DNA of 64,000 nucleotides, from the NCBI GenBank assembly GCA_048013815.1, contig CM106585.1, positions 14,756,001-14,820,000 of the forward strand, written 5' to 3'. Positions 1-13,220 of this stretch are shown piece by piece. Source of the stretch: Setoptus koraiensis (lineage: Eukaryota; Arthropoda). Every line of letters begins with the position of its first letter. The first letter of the stretch is position 1. A program made the translations under genes and the position numbers. The notes under the pieces are model-generated. The model saw only the letters and a program-made list of their open reading frames with translations. It was not told the DNA's origin and did no database searches.

Positions 1-510
1 ATATTAAATATAAATGCCAGCACAAATGAATGGGCAAATCGAAGGTGCGGCGCTGATTGGCAATTAGACGGCGCTCACTCAGCACCTTTCATTTTGGCTC
101 ATCTTTGTTTGTTTGCCAGCTCGAAGCCAGCCAGAGCGGGCTTTGTTGATGGGCTGGCCGATTTCGGCTCGACAGTGTGCATGTCCAATGGCAATTAGCA
201 CGCAACCCAGAGGGCCGGCAATTTCCGACAATTGCCGACAAATCGAGCCACTTCGAGCCAGTTCGAGCCGACCGAGCGCAAACTGCAGCAACGCCGGCCA
301 GCCCGTCATGTGTGGCCCTGGCTCGCCGGTCGCCTCCATTTCAATTTGTGTCTATGGGCTTCGGTGGGCTCGTTGCTATCGGCCGGGGGCCGCTCACACT
401 TGCGCCTGATCGGGCCTCGCCGCGAACAAAACTGTTCTCTCGGCTCCAGTCCGACAGCTCGATCGAGGCTCGGCCAGCGAACGCGCCCCTTCTCACGCGT
501 CATTGCGTCC

Positions 511-586
511 TCGAAATTGCGGCTTCGAAATTGCGGCTTCGAAATTGCGGCTTCGAAATTGCGGCTTCGAAATTGCGGCTTCGAAA
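511..586. repeat. 14-bp tandem array with TTCGAA core
   Basis: About 5.4 nearly identical copies of TCGAAATTGCGGCT stand head to tail. Adjacent copies create a TTCGAA palindrome at each junction. Confidence 0.95.
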
Positions 587-1489
587 GTCAAGGCTTCGAA
601 CGGCGAGCGGCGCAGGGCCAGTTTCGCACAGTCGAAGCCACATCGAGCTGGACGCGCCAATCTATACCGCGGCCAACCTATAGCAACCGGTGCCGCCTCG
701 AAGCGCTGCTCGCTCGCTCTTTGGCTCGGCCCAATGCACAGCTCATCGAGCGGCCCCTCGCCGCTCGATTGGCGGCCCGTGCCGAGATCGGTCCGTTTGG
801 CTCGGTGATTTCGCGCTCATCATCGGCGGCTGATGCGGCTGCGAACGCGAACGGCGCCCGAAATTGTTGCAATAGCGCCATTTATAATTGTTTATAATAG
901 CGCCATTATGGCCGTTGCGTAAATTATTAGTGCGCAGGGGTCACAAACTAGTCGCTGACCAGTGGACGGCTCGCCGCACGCAGCTAACAAGGCGAATTGG
1001 CTGGCCAGTGGACGCGGCGGCGGCGGCGGCCCGACATCGGACGAGCGGACGAGCGGCCGGTAGGCCGATGTCGGGCTCTCGCGGTGGCCGAAACTGCGCC
1101 GACCGGCAACAATTCACACTGCGCTGGGCCAACTGCGGCCGCTTGCGTTGCGCAATATTATCTAATGCACACATTAGCCAGTGTCCGACAGCCAGTTGTT
1201 GTTGGCTAATGTTTTCATGCTGCGATAACGAGCGCATCAATTGATTTATTTGCAAATGTCAAGTCGCTGCAACCTTCGAGAGCTGCCAGCGCCAATTTAA
1301 ATGTGAGCGCCTATTATCCGCTGTTGGCCAATTGAGTTTCACTGTTGCCACGACGCCGCGCTCCTCGCACGGAGATGCCAAAACGAAGCTTCCACCAAAA
1401 AGAAGCGAGAGAATCGCCGTTCCCTCGTTCGACAGCAACCACTTGACAACGCATTCTCGCTGGCAGCGCATTCTCTCGCTTGGCACGAT

Positions 1490-1660
1490 ACCATTTATAC
1501 CACTGGTCAGTTTATATTGATACCACTGGTCAGTTCACATTGATACCACTGGCCGGTTTATATTGACGCTGTTGGCCAATTCGCATTGATACCATTGGCC
1601 AGTTCGCACTGATACCATTGGCCAGTTCGCACTGATACCATTGGCCAGTTGGCATTGGCC
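1490..1660. repeat. Degenerate ~23-bp tandem array
   Basis: About seven diverged copies of a unit built on GATACCATTGGCCAGTTCGC stand in a row. The last copies are closest to one another and the first ones most diverged, so the array probably grew at its right end. Confidence 0.85.
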
Positions 1661-3000
1661 GCGGACGCAATTGGCGATGGACAGCACAAAATAAGCGAGA
1701 TGCTGCGTATGTATCGCAGCATTCAATTGGTCGTGTCATGATAAACATAAACAACGTAAATCAGCGCCAACTTTAGCGAGATTGGCATCGATTATTAATT
1801 ATTGGCTATTAATCATTAGATTATTTATTGATTTCATTAGTTTAATTTATTTGCCCGGCGCAGCCACCGAATCAACAGGTTGCCCCAGCGGCCCGAGACA
1901 CGATGCATTAACGAGAAACAAACAACGCGCTGCCCGCCCAATGAATGGAGCCAATCTAAAAATAGCCAATACTCAGCCAAGACTCAATCGGCGAGATTTG
2001 TTGAGTTGCGCAATTTGACTCAATTCTCCCGATTGCCGGCCCGACTCACTTGCGGTCGGGCCGCCGCTGCCGACGGGTCCGGCCGCTGCCGACGGGTGCG
2101 GCCGCTGCCAACGGGTCTGGCCGGCGGGACGATTAATTGTTATCATCGTCGTCATTGTTATTGCCATAGCGCGGCGTCGCTATGCAAATTGGCCGGCATG
2201 AGACGGCCGATCATATGTGGTGGCCCGTGTGCCGCACACAGTGAGCTAAGCCGGCCCGGCAATTTTGCACAATTGGCGCGCCGAGCGGGCCGGATCTGGG
2301 CGGCCTCGGTCGGTCGGGGGGCCTGGCGCGCCGAGCGGCAGCGGGCACCGATCAATAGCCTGCATCAATAACTAATTTGACCAAACATTTGCTCATAACT
2401 CACGGGCTAATCTGCGGCCGCTGTAATGGCCGCCATTCAGGAGCCGCACGAAGCCAAGTCGCTGTGTCCACATTGCTGGCTCGCATAAATATATTTATAT
2501 GTATTTATCCGGTCACATGTTGCAGTGTGAGCGGCGTCGTTGCGTCATTGCGGCTCGTTCGCTTGCGTCATTGGCTGCTGAATGTGGACGCAGCAGCAAA
2601 TAACTCTCACAACTGAACCGTCGTTCGCATTGCATAATATTGATTCAGCGTGCCAGCTACCTTGAGCCTCAACATGAAATAACTCTGTGCCTCGAGCCTT
2701 GAGTTGGTTGCAATTTACTGGCGTATTATTGCGCAAGCGCGTATTTTGGTACTGGCGGCCCGTGGGCAGCAATTAGCTTTAAGGCGCTCAACAGGCGGCC
2801 GCGTGCTGGGGCGACCCCTGTCGGACGGTGCGCGACGTGCGGGCGCTGTTGTAGATGGCGCCACGGCGTTGCATGCTGATGGACGACAATGCATAATCCG
2901 ACCGTCGAGCCGATTATGCAAACTCGGGCGAGCTCGAACCGTTCGCAAGCTGCCGAAGCGCTCATGTGAGCCCCGAATGTCGCCCAATCGGCCGTTCTCT

Positions 3001-3050
3001 GGCTTCTCTCGGCTTCTCTCGGCTTCTCTCGGCTTCTCTCTGCTTCTTCG
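3001..3050. repeat. 10-bp tandem array GGCTTCTCTC
   Basis: Five copies of GGCTTCTCTC, the last slightly changed. The array makes a pyrimidine-rich run on the plus strand. Confidence 0.9.
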
Positions 3051-3467
3051 GCCGCATTATTCGGCCGGGTCCGTTCGCGGCTCGTTCGCCGCTCGCTCGG
3101 CGGACTCTTTCGAGTTGCTGCGAGCCGCTTCGCGTTCTGCGGTGCGCCAACGCCGAGCCGCAAAAACAAGTTGATGCAATGTTGTGACAAAATGCAGTCG
3201 CCCATCGCGGCTGTTGCGCGCTCTGCGCCGCTCCGTCGGTTTGTGGTGCCGGTCAGTGTGCGCGCCACATGTTGTTGGTCATGGCTGGATTGGTCACTTT
3301 TTTAGGCGCTGTTGTTGTCGTCGGTGTCGCTGTTGGCGTCGTCGGCGTTGTCCTCGGACTTGTCGTTGCTCGTCGTTGCCAGTTGTCGCCCCTGTCACAA
3401 GCCACTGGCCTGTCACCATTTATGTTAGCTACGCCATCTCGCTGGCATCTGACGTCGGCCCGTGAGA

Positions 3468-3576
3468 ACCGCCAACCGGCCCGCCGCTACAGTATAACAG
3501 CCGCTAGTATAACAGCCGCTAGTATAACAGCCGCTAGTATAACAGCCGCTAGTATAACAGCGGGCCGGTTGGCGGT
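3468..3576. repeat. 17-bp inverted repeat enclosing a 15-bp tandem array
   Basis: The arms at 3468-3484 and 3560-3576 are perfect reverse complements (ACCGCCAACCGGCCCGC). The 75-bp interval is filled by five copies of CGCTAGTATAACAGC. The tandem expansion therefore sits exactly inside the loop of a hairpin. Confidence 0.9.
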
Positions 3577-4417
3577 GCTATTACAAGCTACTATAAGCTA
3601 CTATGAGCTATTATGAGCGAGCTGTGCGCCGGCCCGGCTCATAATGCGCCAATATGCAAATGCGCCATTTTTGTTTGCGTAACTGTGCGCGCACATGTTA
3701 CACAATAATCTTGTCACAAGATTCGTGCGCGTCATTAGATGAGCCGGGCCCGTCTCGCCGTGCGACGACCAAGTCACACAGCCGATACCAAGCCGCGATG
3801 TTGTGCCGTGACGGCACATGTGCCGACCAGTGCGATATGGCCGCGGGCGATAGTGGCGCATTAATTGATTGGTCGCAACAACAACAAGTTGAGCGCAACA
3901 GATTATTTAGATTATCCAACAGACCGAGATTGGTTTTTTGGGCGGCGTCGTGTGACACTAATGATGCCCCGTCTTTGTTTGGCCCAATTGATTATATCAC
4001 CACAACGACAGCGACTGTCACTGGCATTATTATAAATTTAAAAAAGCCAACGACCACTCAAAGCTCGCATGCGCTCATCGCTCGTTCGCGCTGACCATTC
4101 GACGATTCTCGAAGATGAGATAATAATTGTCCCGAATTCTCATCAATTTCATCGCACCATGATGAGCGCATGTCATGCCGGCCCGCGCATTGACCATGAG
4201 ACAGGAAGCGACATTTATCTGGCGCGTTTATCGCCCGCTCCGCTGTTAGCAATGGTGGCAATCGGCCAATCACAGCCAATTGGCAGCAGCAACGTTGCCA
4301 ACGATAATAGCCGATGACGATCTGGAGCAATGGTAAAAGTCGCACACTGCACACCACTATACAACTATAAACACTGTATAAATACTGTGTTTATGCCGTA
4401 TTTACGCCGGATTTTGG

Positions 4418-4504
4418 CTGTATTTTTGCTGTATTTTCGCTGTATTTTCGCTGTATTTTCGCTGTATTTTTGCTGTATTTTTGCTGTATTTGCGCTGCAT
4501 TTTG
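4418..4504. repeat. 11-bp tandem array GCTGTATTTTY
   Basis: Seven or so copies of GCTGTATTTT followed by C or T. A second short array, ATGCAGTTTT in four copies, follows at about 4537-4572. Confidence 0.85.
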
Positions 4505-5095
4505 CGCTGTTTTCGTGCTGTTTTTGCACACTTTTCATGCAGTTTTATGCAGTTTTATGCAGTTTTATGCACTGTCGTACGGGCACAAGTGCGCTGCCAA
4601 ACGGCAGGCCATGAGCCCAAAACCAACCACTGACACTGACCATTTCCGGCTTGGCTGGCGGCGCGGCTTGCACGCACACTTGCACGCACACCAACCCTGA
4701 GCGGCACGCAATTCTCGCATTTGTCACTTGTGCCAACCGTGCATTGTGTCACAGGCGCACTAAAATCATCTGTTTGTGTGTGATATCATCACTGTGATGT
4801 CATTCACACCGCCGTGAACACACACACACTACAGACTCTATAGTACACAGTCATGTCCGCTCGCTGTGTCCGGCCCGAGTGCGCCGCCAGTCCGCCCGAC
4901 AAGTTGTGAGTCCGACCGTCGCATGATCAGCTGACTTTGACGGACTGCGGACGGGCGCTGCCGTGACGCGCTGTGTCGGCCAGCGTGCGTTGTGGCCAGC
5001 CGAGCTTATTGAATTACTGTTGGCCTGGTCGCCGACTCGCCGACAAGACGCTCACCTGGTCTCACCTGGTCTCACCGTGCTCGAACTCGAACTCG

Positions 5096-5222
5096 AGCGA
5101 ACATTCGGACGTTCGGAGAGTCGGAGATTCGAACGCTCGGAGAGTCGGACGTTCGAAAATTCGGAGATTCGGACGTTCGAAAATTCGGAGATTCGAACGT
5201 TCGGAGAGTCGGAGAGTCGGGG
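5096..5222. repeat. Interspersed TTCGGA/TTCGAA decamer-type array
   Basis: Short units such as GGACGTTCGGAGAGTC and GGAGATTCGAACG alternate. All six frames stay open across it, giving spurious arginine- and serine-rich peptides on both strands. Confidence 0.8.
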
Positions 5223-5307
5223 AGTCGACGGGACTCGCTCGCGCCGAGAGCGAGCAGCCAGCGCACAGTTTGGTGGGCAGCCCAAGTGGTGCCATCGATC
5301 TGACAGG

Positions 5308-5384
5308 CGATCTGGCGGCGATCTGACGGCGATCTGGCGGCGATCTGGCGGCGATCTGACGGCGATCTGACGGCGATCTGACGG
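5308..5384. repeat. 11-bp tandem array CGATCTGRCGG
   Basis: Seven copies of CGATCTGGCGG or CGATCTGACGG. The two variants are mixed along the array. Confidence 0.9.
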
Positions 5385-5845
5385 ACGATTGTTTCAATTG
5401 AGCGGCCCCTAACTGGCAATTGGTTCGACACACCAACCGCCAGCGCAACAGACACAAGCAACAACCGCAAACAACAACCGCAAACGACAGCCGCTCGTGG
5501 GCGTTGAGTGCTGACGGCCGACACCAGTTGGCCAGCTCGCCAGACAACGAGCAGTGACAGGTGAGCGCCGTGGACGGCGCGCCGGCCGGTCGCGTCCAAC
5601 AGGCGATCTTCGAACGCGCTTCTCGGGCCAGTTCGAGCGGGCTTCCAGAGGGCTTCGAATGGGCTTCGAATGGGCTTCGAATGGGCGCAAGAGTCGGCTT
5701 CGGTGGCGAGCTGCTAATTCGCAAGTGTCGGAATGGGCTCACTGGGCAAACAGTGGGCCGATTGGCGCCGATTGCAGCACCTGAGCTGCTGCCCAGAGAA
5801 TTGCTGAGAATTTGCGCTGACGCAAGGCGCTTTCGAGTGCGAAAT

Positions 5846-5885
5846 CGTGGACACCGAATTGGCGCCTGGCAATTGGGTGTCCACG
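5846..5885. repeat. 16-bp hairpin, one mismatch
   Basis: Arms 5846-5861 (CGTGGACACCGAATTG) and 5870-5885 (CAATTGGGTGTCCACG) pair with a single mismatch across an 8-nt loop. Confidence 0.85.
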
Positions 5886-6194
5886 AAAAGTGGCAGCAGC
5901 GGCCAGTGAGTGGCCACAGTTAAATCGACTGTTCAGTCAGTGGTGCCAGTCGGATTACCAATGGAAGCCAATGGATTGGCCCATAAATACCATGAATAGC
6001 CGTGGATAAAATGCCGAAAGTGTGTGAATTGAATATGAGTTTGCAGTGACGCAACAAACTCACTCGCTCGATATAACACATTCTCAACGCTATTCGCATG
6101 CTCAATATTTGTATGTTTATACACGGCGCGCGGTTATGGCGATCGCTGGTCACGCTTCTCTCAATTAGAGACAGCACAGCTCATTTTGACTCAC

Positions 6195-6248
6195 CTGATA
6201 ATGTCCATAATGAGAAGTTGGCTTCTTTCTCGAGTGCAAAGCGACGGC
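6195..6248 (-). CDS. Candidate 54-nt internal exon (minus)
   Basis: Unrecognised. On the minus strand the segment is bounded by the acceptor CTCTATTTAG and the donor CAG|GTGAGT, both good matches to consensus. Two frames are open. In the phase that continues the candidate exon at 6959-7010 it reads GRRFALEKEANFSLWTLS. In phase 0 it reads AVALHSRKKPTSHYGHYQ. The 54-nt size is small for an exon, though microexons of this size occur in animals. No domain can be named. The case rests on the two splice sites and on phase agreement with its neighbour 710 nt upstream. It could be a chance pairing of motifs, since AG|GTGAG is common in this DNA. Confidence 0.33.
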
Positions 6249-6958
6249 CTAAATAGAGACACACGGGGTGAGATATGAGATTGATAGAACAGATAAATTA
6301 GTTTGTTGGTGTGGTCAACCAATTGAAAATTGAAAATTGAAAATTGAATAATTGAAAATTGAATTCAATTTTGAGTGAGCGCAAATTGCAATTTTGCTCG
6401 CTGTGTTTGTGTTTGTTGTGAGACCAGTTAAATGGACACACCAGTTCACAGCAAATAACATTGGCTGCCCTTGTTAGACTGGCAGCGCCAGCGATCGCAA
6501 CCATTTCAACGAGCATGCTTGTGTGGTTACGTAATCGTGTGGTCATATGGCAAAAGTTATGAACGACGGCGGCCAGCAAATTCAATTTGATGCGCTCGCC
6601 CGATTTGATTGCCCGATTCTGCTTGATTTGATCTAATCTAATCTATCACCTCTACTCTGGCCGCCACAGTGCGCCGATCGTTGCCGCTCTCGAGATGCGG
6701 CTGCTATTTTTATCCGCATCGCTCATTGATGGCTTGTGGTTACGTCTAATTAATTCAGATTGGCCGGCTGATTGGGTACGACCGCGCGGCCGCTTGAGAG
6801 CTTGAGAGCTTGAGAGTTTGCGTTCAACTCAAACACAAACTCACTCTTGGTGTCAAACGGTTCCAGCAAGCCGCTCGGGCATTTATCGGGCCAGTTATCA
6901 GCGCTCAATATCTCGTCAATGTGTTGCGCTCATCATAAACGGGTTGACTTGCGCTCAC

Positions 6959-7010
6959 CTGTCGCATCAGCGCTGTCGATAGCGCCACTCGCGGTTGTCT
7001 CGACAGGACA
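6959..7010 (-). CDS. Candidate 52-nt internal exon (minus)
   Basis: Unrecognised. The minus-strand acceptor is a strong pyrimidine tract, GTTTGTTTGTTTGCTTGCCAG, and the donor is ACAG|GTGAGC. The frame read as CPVETTASGAIDSADAT ends in phase 1 and joins the exon at 6195-6248 without a stop, giving SADATGRRFALEKEANF across the junction. A second frame (VLSRQPRVALSTALMRQ) is also open. The intron between the two candidates would be 6249-6958. No further exon on either side could be fixed, so the gene is incomplete and its product unknown. Confidence 0.33.
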
Positions 7011-7703
7011 CTGGCAAGCAAACAAACAAACTGCGATTGTCCGAGCCGAGCGTTCAACTCGCCAGTGTCGCGCCCTGTCGGCCAAGGTCTGTGCCGATGT
7101 CAATGTTGATCACTGTGGTTGCCGCTTGGCGCTCGGTCAGTCGGACGGCCGGCGCGGTTCTGCGGGCGCCGGCCAGCGACCCACCAAGAATGCAACGAAA
7201 GTTGCATTGGAGTTGCTATGAGCAGCAAGCCCCACGGACACTGGCGCTAATGATGATACAGTGATAATAATTCAGTGGTCATTTAGTGTGAGACGGAGAA
7301 GTCTTAATCAACGATTGTGCTCCCTCCACTAAGACTAATCGCATCATAATCGTAATCGTCCGCTCCAACTCGCTGACTCGCTGACTCTCTGGCGCAAGCG
7401 AACGCCAGCGAACGCCAGCGAACGCAAGCACACGTAATGGCAATAATTGTTTGATGGCGTCCAACTGGAATACAACATAATATGATTATATAATGCGCCG
7501 GCCGGCCGCGGACGAGGTATGCGAACGGCCCGAGAGGCACAAAATGAGCGCACTCGAGATGCGCTCGAATCGATCCGTCGGAGCCGGTAGCAGCGACTGC
7601 ACAATTGTAATCTCCTCTCAATATTTTGGCTCGTTTGCGCCGACTTAGCCGCTTCAATTGCCCGTCCGAGCTGCGAGTCGCAAGTCGCCAGTTGCAAGTC
7701 GCC

Positions 7704-7794
7704 AGTCGCAATTCGAAAGTCGCAGTGCGAAAGTCGCAGTTCGAAAGTCGCAGTGCGAAAGTCGCAGTTCGAAAGTCGCAGTTCGAAAGTCGCA
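7704..7794. repeat. 14-bp tandem array AGTCGCAGTTCGAA
   Basis: About six copies, alternating AGTTCGAA and AGTGCGAA forms. Unit length and core resemble the array at 511, but the flanking bases of the unit differ, so they are not copies of one array. Confidence 0.9.
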
Positions 7795-10700
7795 AGGTGA
7801 AACTCGCAGAAAAGCGCTCGTCATAATGCGATATCTCATCGGGCGATATCGCGCGATCGAGCGGCGCCCCCACTACGATCGCACTTGTTAGTGTTCGATA
7901 TCGGAACATCAACAAGTATCGGCGATGATTCGAATTAAACTGGCTCACGATGATATCATAATAACGCGCCGGCGGAGCTTGCATGCCGATGCATTGGATA
8001 TTGCATTGGTTTGCAAATATTATCATGGTTATCACAGTCAACATTATCACACATTTCAGTTTATCTTTATGTTTCACTGGGCAGTCAAATTCTCGATGCT
8101 CGATTATCAATTCTGGATGCTCGACGCCCGACGCCCGATGCCCAATCCTCGATTCTCGGCGCGCATCGAACTCCACCGAACGAAGAAATCAATTTAAATT
8201 GGATTAGCCCGGCAAACGGACCCAGCAACGAGCCAAACGCCTCAATCGGATCAGGTCAGCGGACGAGACGAGATCAAATTGGATCAACTTATCGCTAATC
8301 AGCTTACATCGGCGTCATTACGTGATGCGCAGCGCACAGCGACACGCATTTGCATGCTCACCGTGTCTGCACATAATGCTTTGTGTCTGCGGCACATAAT
8401 TCTTCGTGTCTGCGGTACACATTGCAAAGTGTTGTGCGCCCCTCACCTGGTCGAACTGGCCACAACTGTGCGCACTGCGCACTTTTGCAACCAGCCGAGG
8501 CTGACTGTGTATTGACGCTGCAACACAATGGCCGATAGTTGGCTTAACAGCTGTTACGTAACAAGTGTTACATAAGGAGCGTTACATAACGAGTGTGTGT
8601 GTTACATAACCAGTGTGTTACAGCGAAGCTCACAATGAATGATTGAGTGACAAACAAAGAGAGGTCAGCGCACCTGAGTTAGGCACTGCCCTCTGGTGAC
8701 TGTGGCCAGTGCGCTGAGTCACGCCCGGCTCAAAATAATGGCCTCATCAGTGTGACAGACAGCCTCCACATTGCGTATGAGTACGTCATTCGATATTATC
8801 ATAGGTATTATAGGCCAATTCGGCGGCCATCGATGGCTCAATGGCAAGGCTGGCCGAAAGGGGCAAGTCGATAATCGATGCGGTCACACGATATAGGCAG
8901 AGATTGATGCTGAGTGGCTTAGATCATCGATTGCATGTGATCGTTGCCTTTCTATAAACTTAACTTATCGCTGTCGCTGTCAGTGACGCAATATAGTGGC
9001 TAGCCAAGCACGAATGGCGGCGTTGCCGCCGAATCGAATCGATTGCGCAATCGACAACAACAACAACCACTGACAATGTTGTGTGTTGTTCTCGACATAG
9101 GTGCTGAAAGGGCGCCACCCCCGACAGCGACGCATGCGCAGCCTGTTGAGTCACACAATGGAGTGGAGAGTGGTTGTGTTGTGTCATTGTCGATGACACC
9201 ACACACAAGCCGCCGATCAAAACAAGCGTATGATTGCGCAACAGGCGCTGCCAATCGGTGGGCAGCAGCAGCGGCGATTCTTCGAACTGCGAACTGCGAA
9301 CTGCGAACTTCGAACACTAGAATGTGCGCATCAGAATAGACACGCACAGGTTGCGTAAGGCACAGGTAGGGCGGGCGCCGGCATGACGTCGGCCGTGACA
9401 TTGGAGGGCCGGTTCATTTGCATCAATTGGAATTGCACAATAACGAAAGATTGTCGAAGCCAGCAAACAGCCGACGCCCTTAATATTTCCCTGTGGTCGC
9501 CGCACAATGGCCGTCGCCATGCCGTCACTGACTCTCCCATCTCCCATCTCCCTCTGTCACTCTATCACTCTCCCGCCTGCCATCCGCCCGTCTCCCTCTA
9601 TCACTCTATCACTCTCCCACCAGCCCGCTGGCCCATCGATGGCCGATGGGAGGATTGTGACTGGACGGTGATTCAGACAATCGCTTGGAATTGAATTGGA
9701 ATTTGTGCGCTGTTCGGCGTACGAACGCCAATGCGAGTATCGCCATTCAATCGGCCGATCCAATTGGGTGCAGCGCGAATCCATTCATACGGTGGCCGCA
9801 CGGTGGCGCTCGCATGATGACCCGGCCCGAATGCGCTCCACTGGCCGGCATATCGGGCGACATCGGGCGACATTGCGCGATCAAACTTTGACATCGCCGA
9901 ATGATGACGCCACACTGACCATGCCAATTGATTGTGGCCAGTGCGACAAACAACTTTTCGGCCAGCACTCCGCTGCGGCCGCACAGGCTGGCACTTGCGA
10001 ATTGCGTTCGCAAATTCGAGCTCTTTCCACAGGTTGGCATGGGCCAGAGGATATTGTTGCGCAAGCGATGCCGCGGACAAGCTGCTTGGGCGGCTCTCGG
10101 CGCTCGTCTGACGACTGATTTGCGGCTGACAATTTGCGAGATTTGCCAATTTTGCTGTCATCCGAGTCATGACACAATGCCGTGTATATGGTCGTATTAA
10201 TGCGACTGTCGTCGACATGCGCAAGCATCAATCAATTCAACAGGTGACCGGTCTCTGGCCGCACAATCTAGACTTTTGTCCAATCTAGAGTCTATTCAAA
10301 AATCGAGGCTGCGCCGCTGGGCCAGCGGAGCAGAGCGGCCTGTGCAAACAGAGGCACAAATGAGCGCATCGGCAGTGCCGCCGATCCATCAATCGGGGAC
10401 TACGCCCAGACAGGTCGGCCCGAGTGCCGCGCGTCCAGTGCCGGGCTCGGCCGATCGAACCCGATCCGCGCCAATCCGTCGGGCGTGCTGTGCGCGAACG
10501 CCGGCACAGCACAGCCGATAGCACAACCGATAGCACAGCCGATAGCACATGGAGGCCCATAGAGCACGGCACCTGTGGTGCGTCCGGCGCGGCCGGCACA
10601 TTTGGCAGCGATGGGCGCCTAATGAGCGCGCCGTGCGCAATACTCACAATATTTCCAATCCAAATACTGCAAAGTATATGCAAACATATCCAGGGATATT

Positions 10701-13165
10701 TTGCGCAACAATTAATGATGCCCTGTCATTCTGTTCCTGTTGGCGCTGTCAGGTCGCTCGAAGCGTCATTTGGGCGCCGCTGCGGCGAGAGCGAGAAATC
10801 ACCGATATCCGAACCGCACACTATTAATATGCAACTCGTATGCATGGGCATGTAATAATATAAATTAATAGTTGATAGCAACGGCGGATAGCGAGCCATC
10901 ATTTTTCATTATCCGCATTCAAATTTCAGCAGCGTGTGTGCGTGAATAATGATGGCCGGCATGTTTGCTGGCAGCCAACGAGCGAACGCTGTTATGTAAC
11001 AACAACAACATGCAAATTGTGGCCCTAATCAGACAATTGCATCTGCGAAGTGTGCTCTTGTCAGCGTGCCAGTCGCTGTACGGCAAGCGACACGACGACG
11101 GCCAGAAATCAGATCGGGCCGCAGCATCGACTATTTGTGACGCGCTCGCTCGCTCGATCCGGCCGAGATATTATCTCGCTTATCTCGGCGAGCGGCCGGC
11201 CAATTGGTCTCGACGCTTGGCCACACAATTAATCAATTAGCGACGGAGCGAGCGGGCAAATCTCAATTTCGCCACAACGGCGCTCGGTCGGCCCAACGGC
11301 GCTCGGTCGGCCCAACGGCGCGCCACGACGACAGCCCACAAGTCGCAACGGGCCGGTCGCTCGTCTAGCCGGGCGCTAATTGTCGGGCCACGACTTGCGC
11401 CCACAATTTGCCATCATCGGCACCATCGGCACCGTCGGCATCACTGGCATCGTTTGCGTCATTTGCATCATTTGCATAGCCCGCTCGGGGCGCAATCCGC
11501 TGATCAGCTGATCTGGCTCGCCAATCTCGGCCGCCGCTCGCCGATCGATCGGCATCGACGATCAGCGATCGACCGTCGCCGATCGACGCCCTATACGCTG
11601 GCGGTCGCTCGATATATAGGCTCGATATATCGCGCGATGCATCGCGCGATTTGCATACGATCGCTCGGTGCGGCATGCGATGGCGCGGCGAGCCGACGCC
11701 CGCAGCAGCAAACAAGCGGATAAAAAGAACGGATAAAAAGAACGGATAAAAAGAGAGCGAACAATGATGTAATTGTGTGTCGAAATTTGTATTTGTTGTC
11801 GTCGAATCACTTGTCAGTCAGGGATTGTTTTGTGACATTTTATGCGTTGTGTGCTGGCTTCAATCAGATTAGACGACGATAATGGTGCAAGTCGCTCGAA
11901 AATGGCTCAAAGATGATCGCTGCTGAAATGGTTGAAATGAAATCAAAAGCTCATTGTGATGCGCTGCATCATGGCAAACAGTCGGCTAATGAGAATAATA
12001 TGCAATAATCGTACATGTAATAATGTGGATTAAGGCGCCATTCGAGCGCTTGTGCGAGTGGCCCCGGCCGAGCCGTCACAATTGCATGCAGCGACAATTT
12101 TTGGAGATTTTCTCAACAGCGACAACGATTGAATTTGAGATATAAAATATAACAATATATTAACATTATATTAAATTGTGTGTAAGGTTAAGACGGGACG
12201 CGATGCGACGCGACGCGATGCGATCCGCAGATTGCCAGAGATCCGCAGAGATCCGCAGAGTGCCAGAGATCCGCAGAGATTTGCAGAGATGCCATTGAGA
12301 TGAAGCGATTCATAGATGGATGCCAGTGGCAAGACAATGAGAATTGTGTGTGTGTCAATTGCTCGTTTCGAGTTCATTTGTGTAGATCGTTTGTGTTCGA
12401 ATCGCTTGGGCGAATCGCTTGGGCGCAGAAAAGGAGGCAAAAATTTATCAAATTTAGAAAAGATTCATTAGAGAGCGACGAATGCAATAATTTGCATTTC
12501 TTTTAATTTTGATTACCCTGCTCTGATTGTCGCTCGCTGAATGGTCTCAATCTGATGATGATGTCGCGCTGCGATGCGATGCGCGATCATCTTGCAAATC
12601 TGATTCAATTCCGATGAATGACATTTTTCTTTGTCTCTCAATCTTTCCATAATGGCATCTCTCACTGTGTGTGCTGTGTGAAACTTTAAACTCTAGCGAA
12701 CAGTTTCTTTTATTTTATCTTACATTGTTATCCTTTAGATAATGATGCTGATAATAATGGCATCATCAGCGCCAGCGTCAACTCGACGCAGCGCTCCTTG
12801 AGAGATTAGCCGGCGAGCTCGTTCATTTGTTTATTTCGAATTCATTATTGCCCCGTCATGTTGGCCCGTCGTTTATTGCGACGAGCTCGCAACAGCGTTC
12901 GATGATCGTCTGATTTATACATTACCATTTGTGGCCCCGTTGCGCGCTACATCATCGGCAACTCGCAAACCGACTCACTGTCACCGACTCGGCGCTCGTC
13001 GCTTGCATAACAATGCGCGGCACCATTTAGATTAATTGATTAGGCGAGCCATGAACGAGCCCCAACGACGACGAATATTATTATTGTATATTATCAACTC
13101 GACTGTTGTGATTCTAATCGCCATTCTTTTCTTCTCTCTGTCTGCATTCTTTCGCTGTCTGTTCG

Positions 13166-13220
13166 CGCATTCGCTGATTCGCCTGTTCGCTGATTCGCCT
13201 GTTCGCTGATTCGCAAATTC
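13166..13220. repeat. 16-bp tandem array GCCTGTTCGCTGATTC
   Basis: Three to four copies, the outer ones diverged. Confidence 0.85.

Larger units (their letters stand above)
1..6194. other. Gene-free block with tandem arrays and hairpins
   Basis: No coding exon is supported here. The block holds at least seven unrelated short tandem arrays, one hairpin that encloses a tandem array and one imperfect hairpin, each listed separately. Open frames of 60 to 220 codons near 180-900 run through GC-rich, stop-poor DNA and read through the 14-bp array at 511 in three frames at once. That is what non-coding repeat DNA does. Intron or intergenic DNA is the likely identity. Confidence 0.6.

Noticed and set aside
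177-897. Long open frames at the left edge (168 and 221 codons)
   Set aside because: Three overlapping plus-strand frames cross the same 14-bp array and G+C-rich DNA; none has splice sites or biased codon use.
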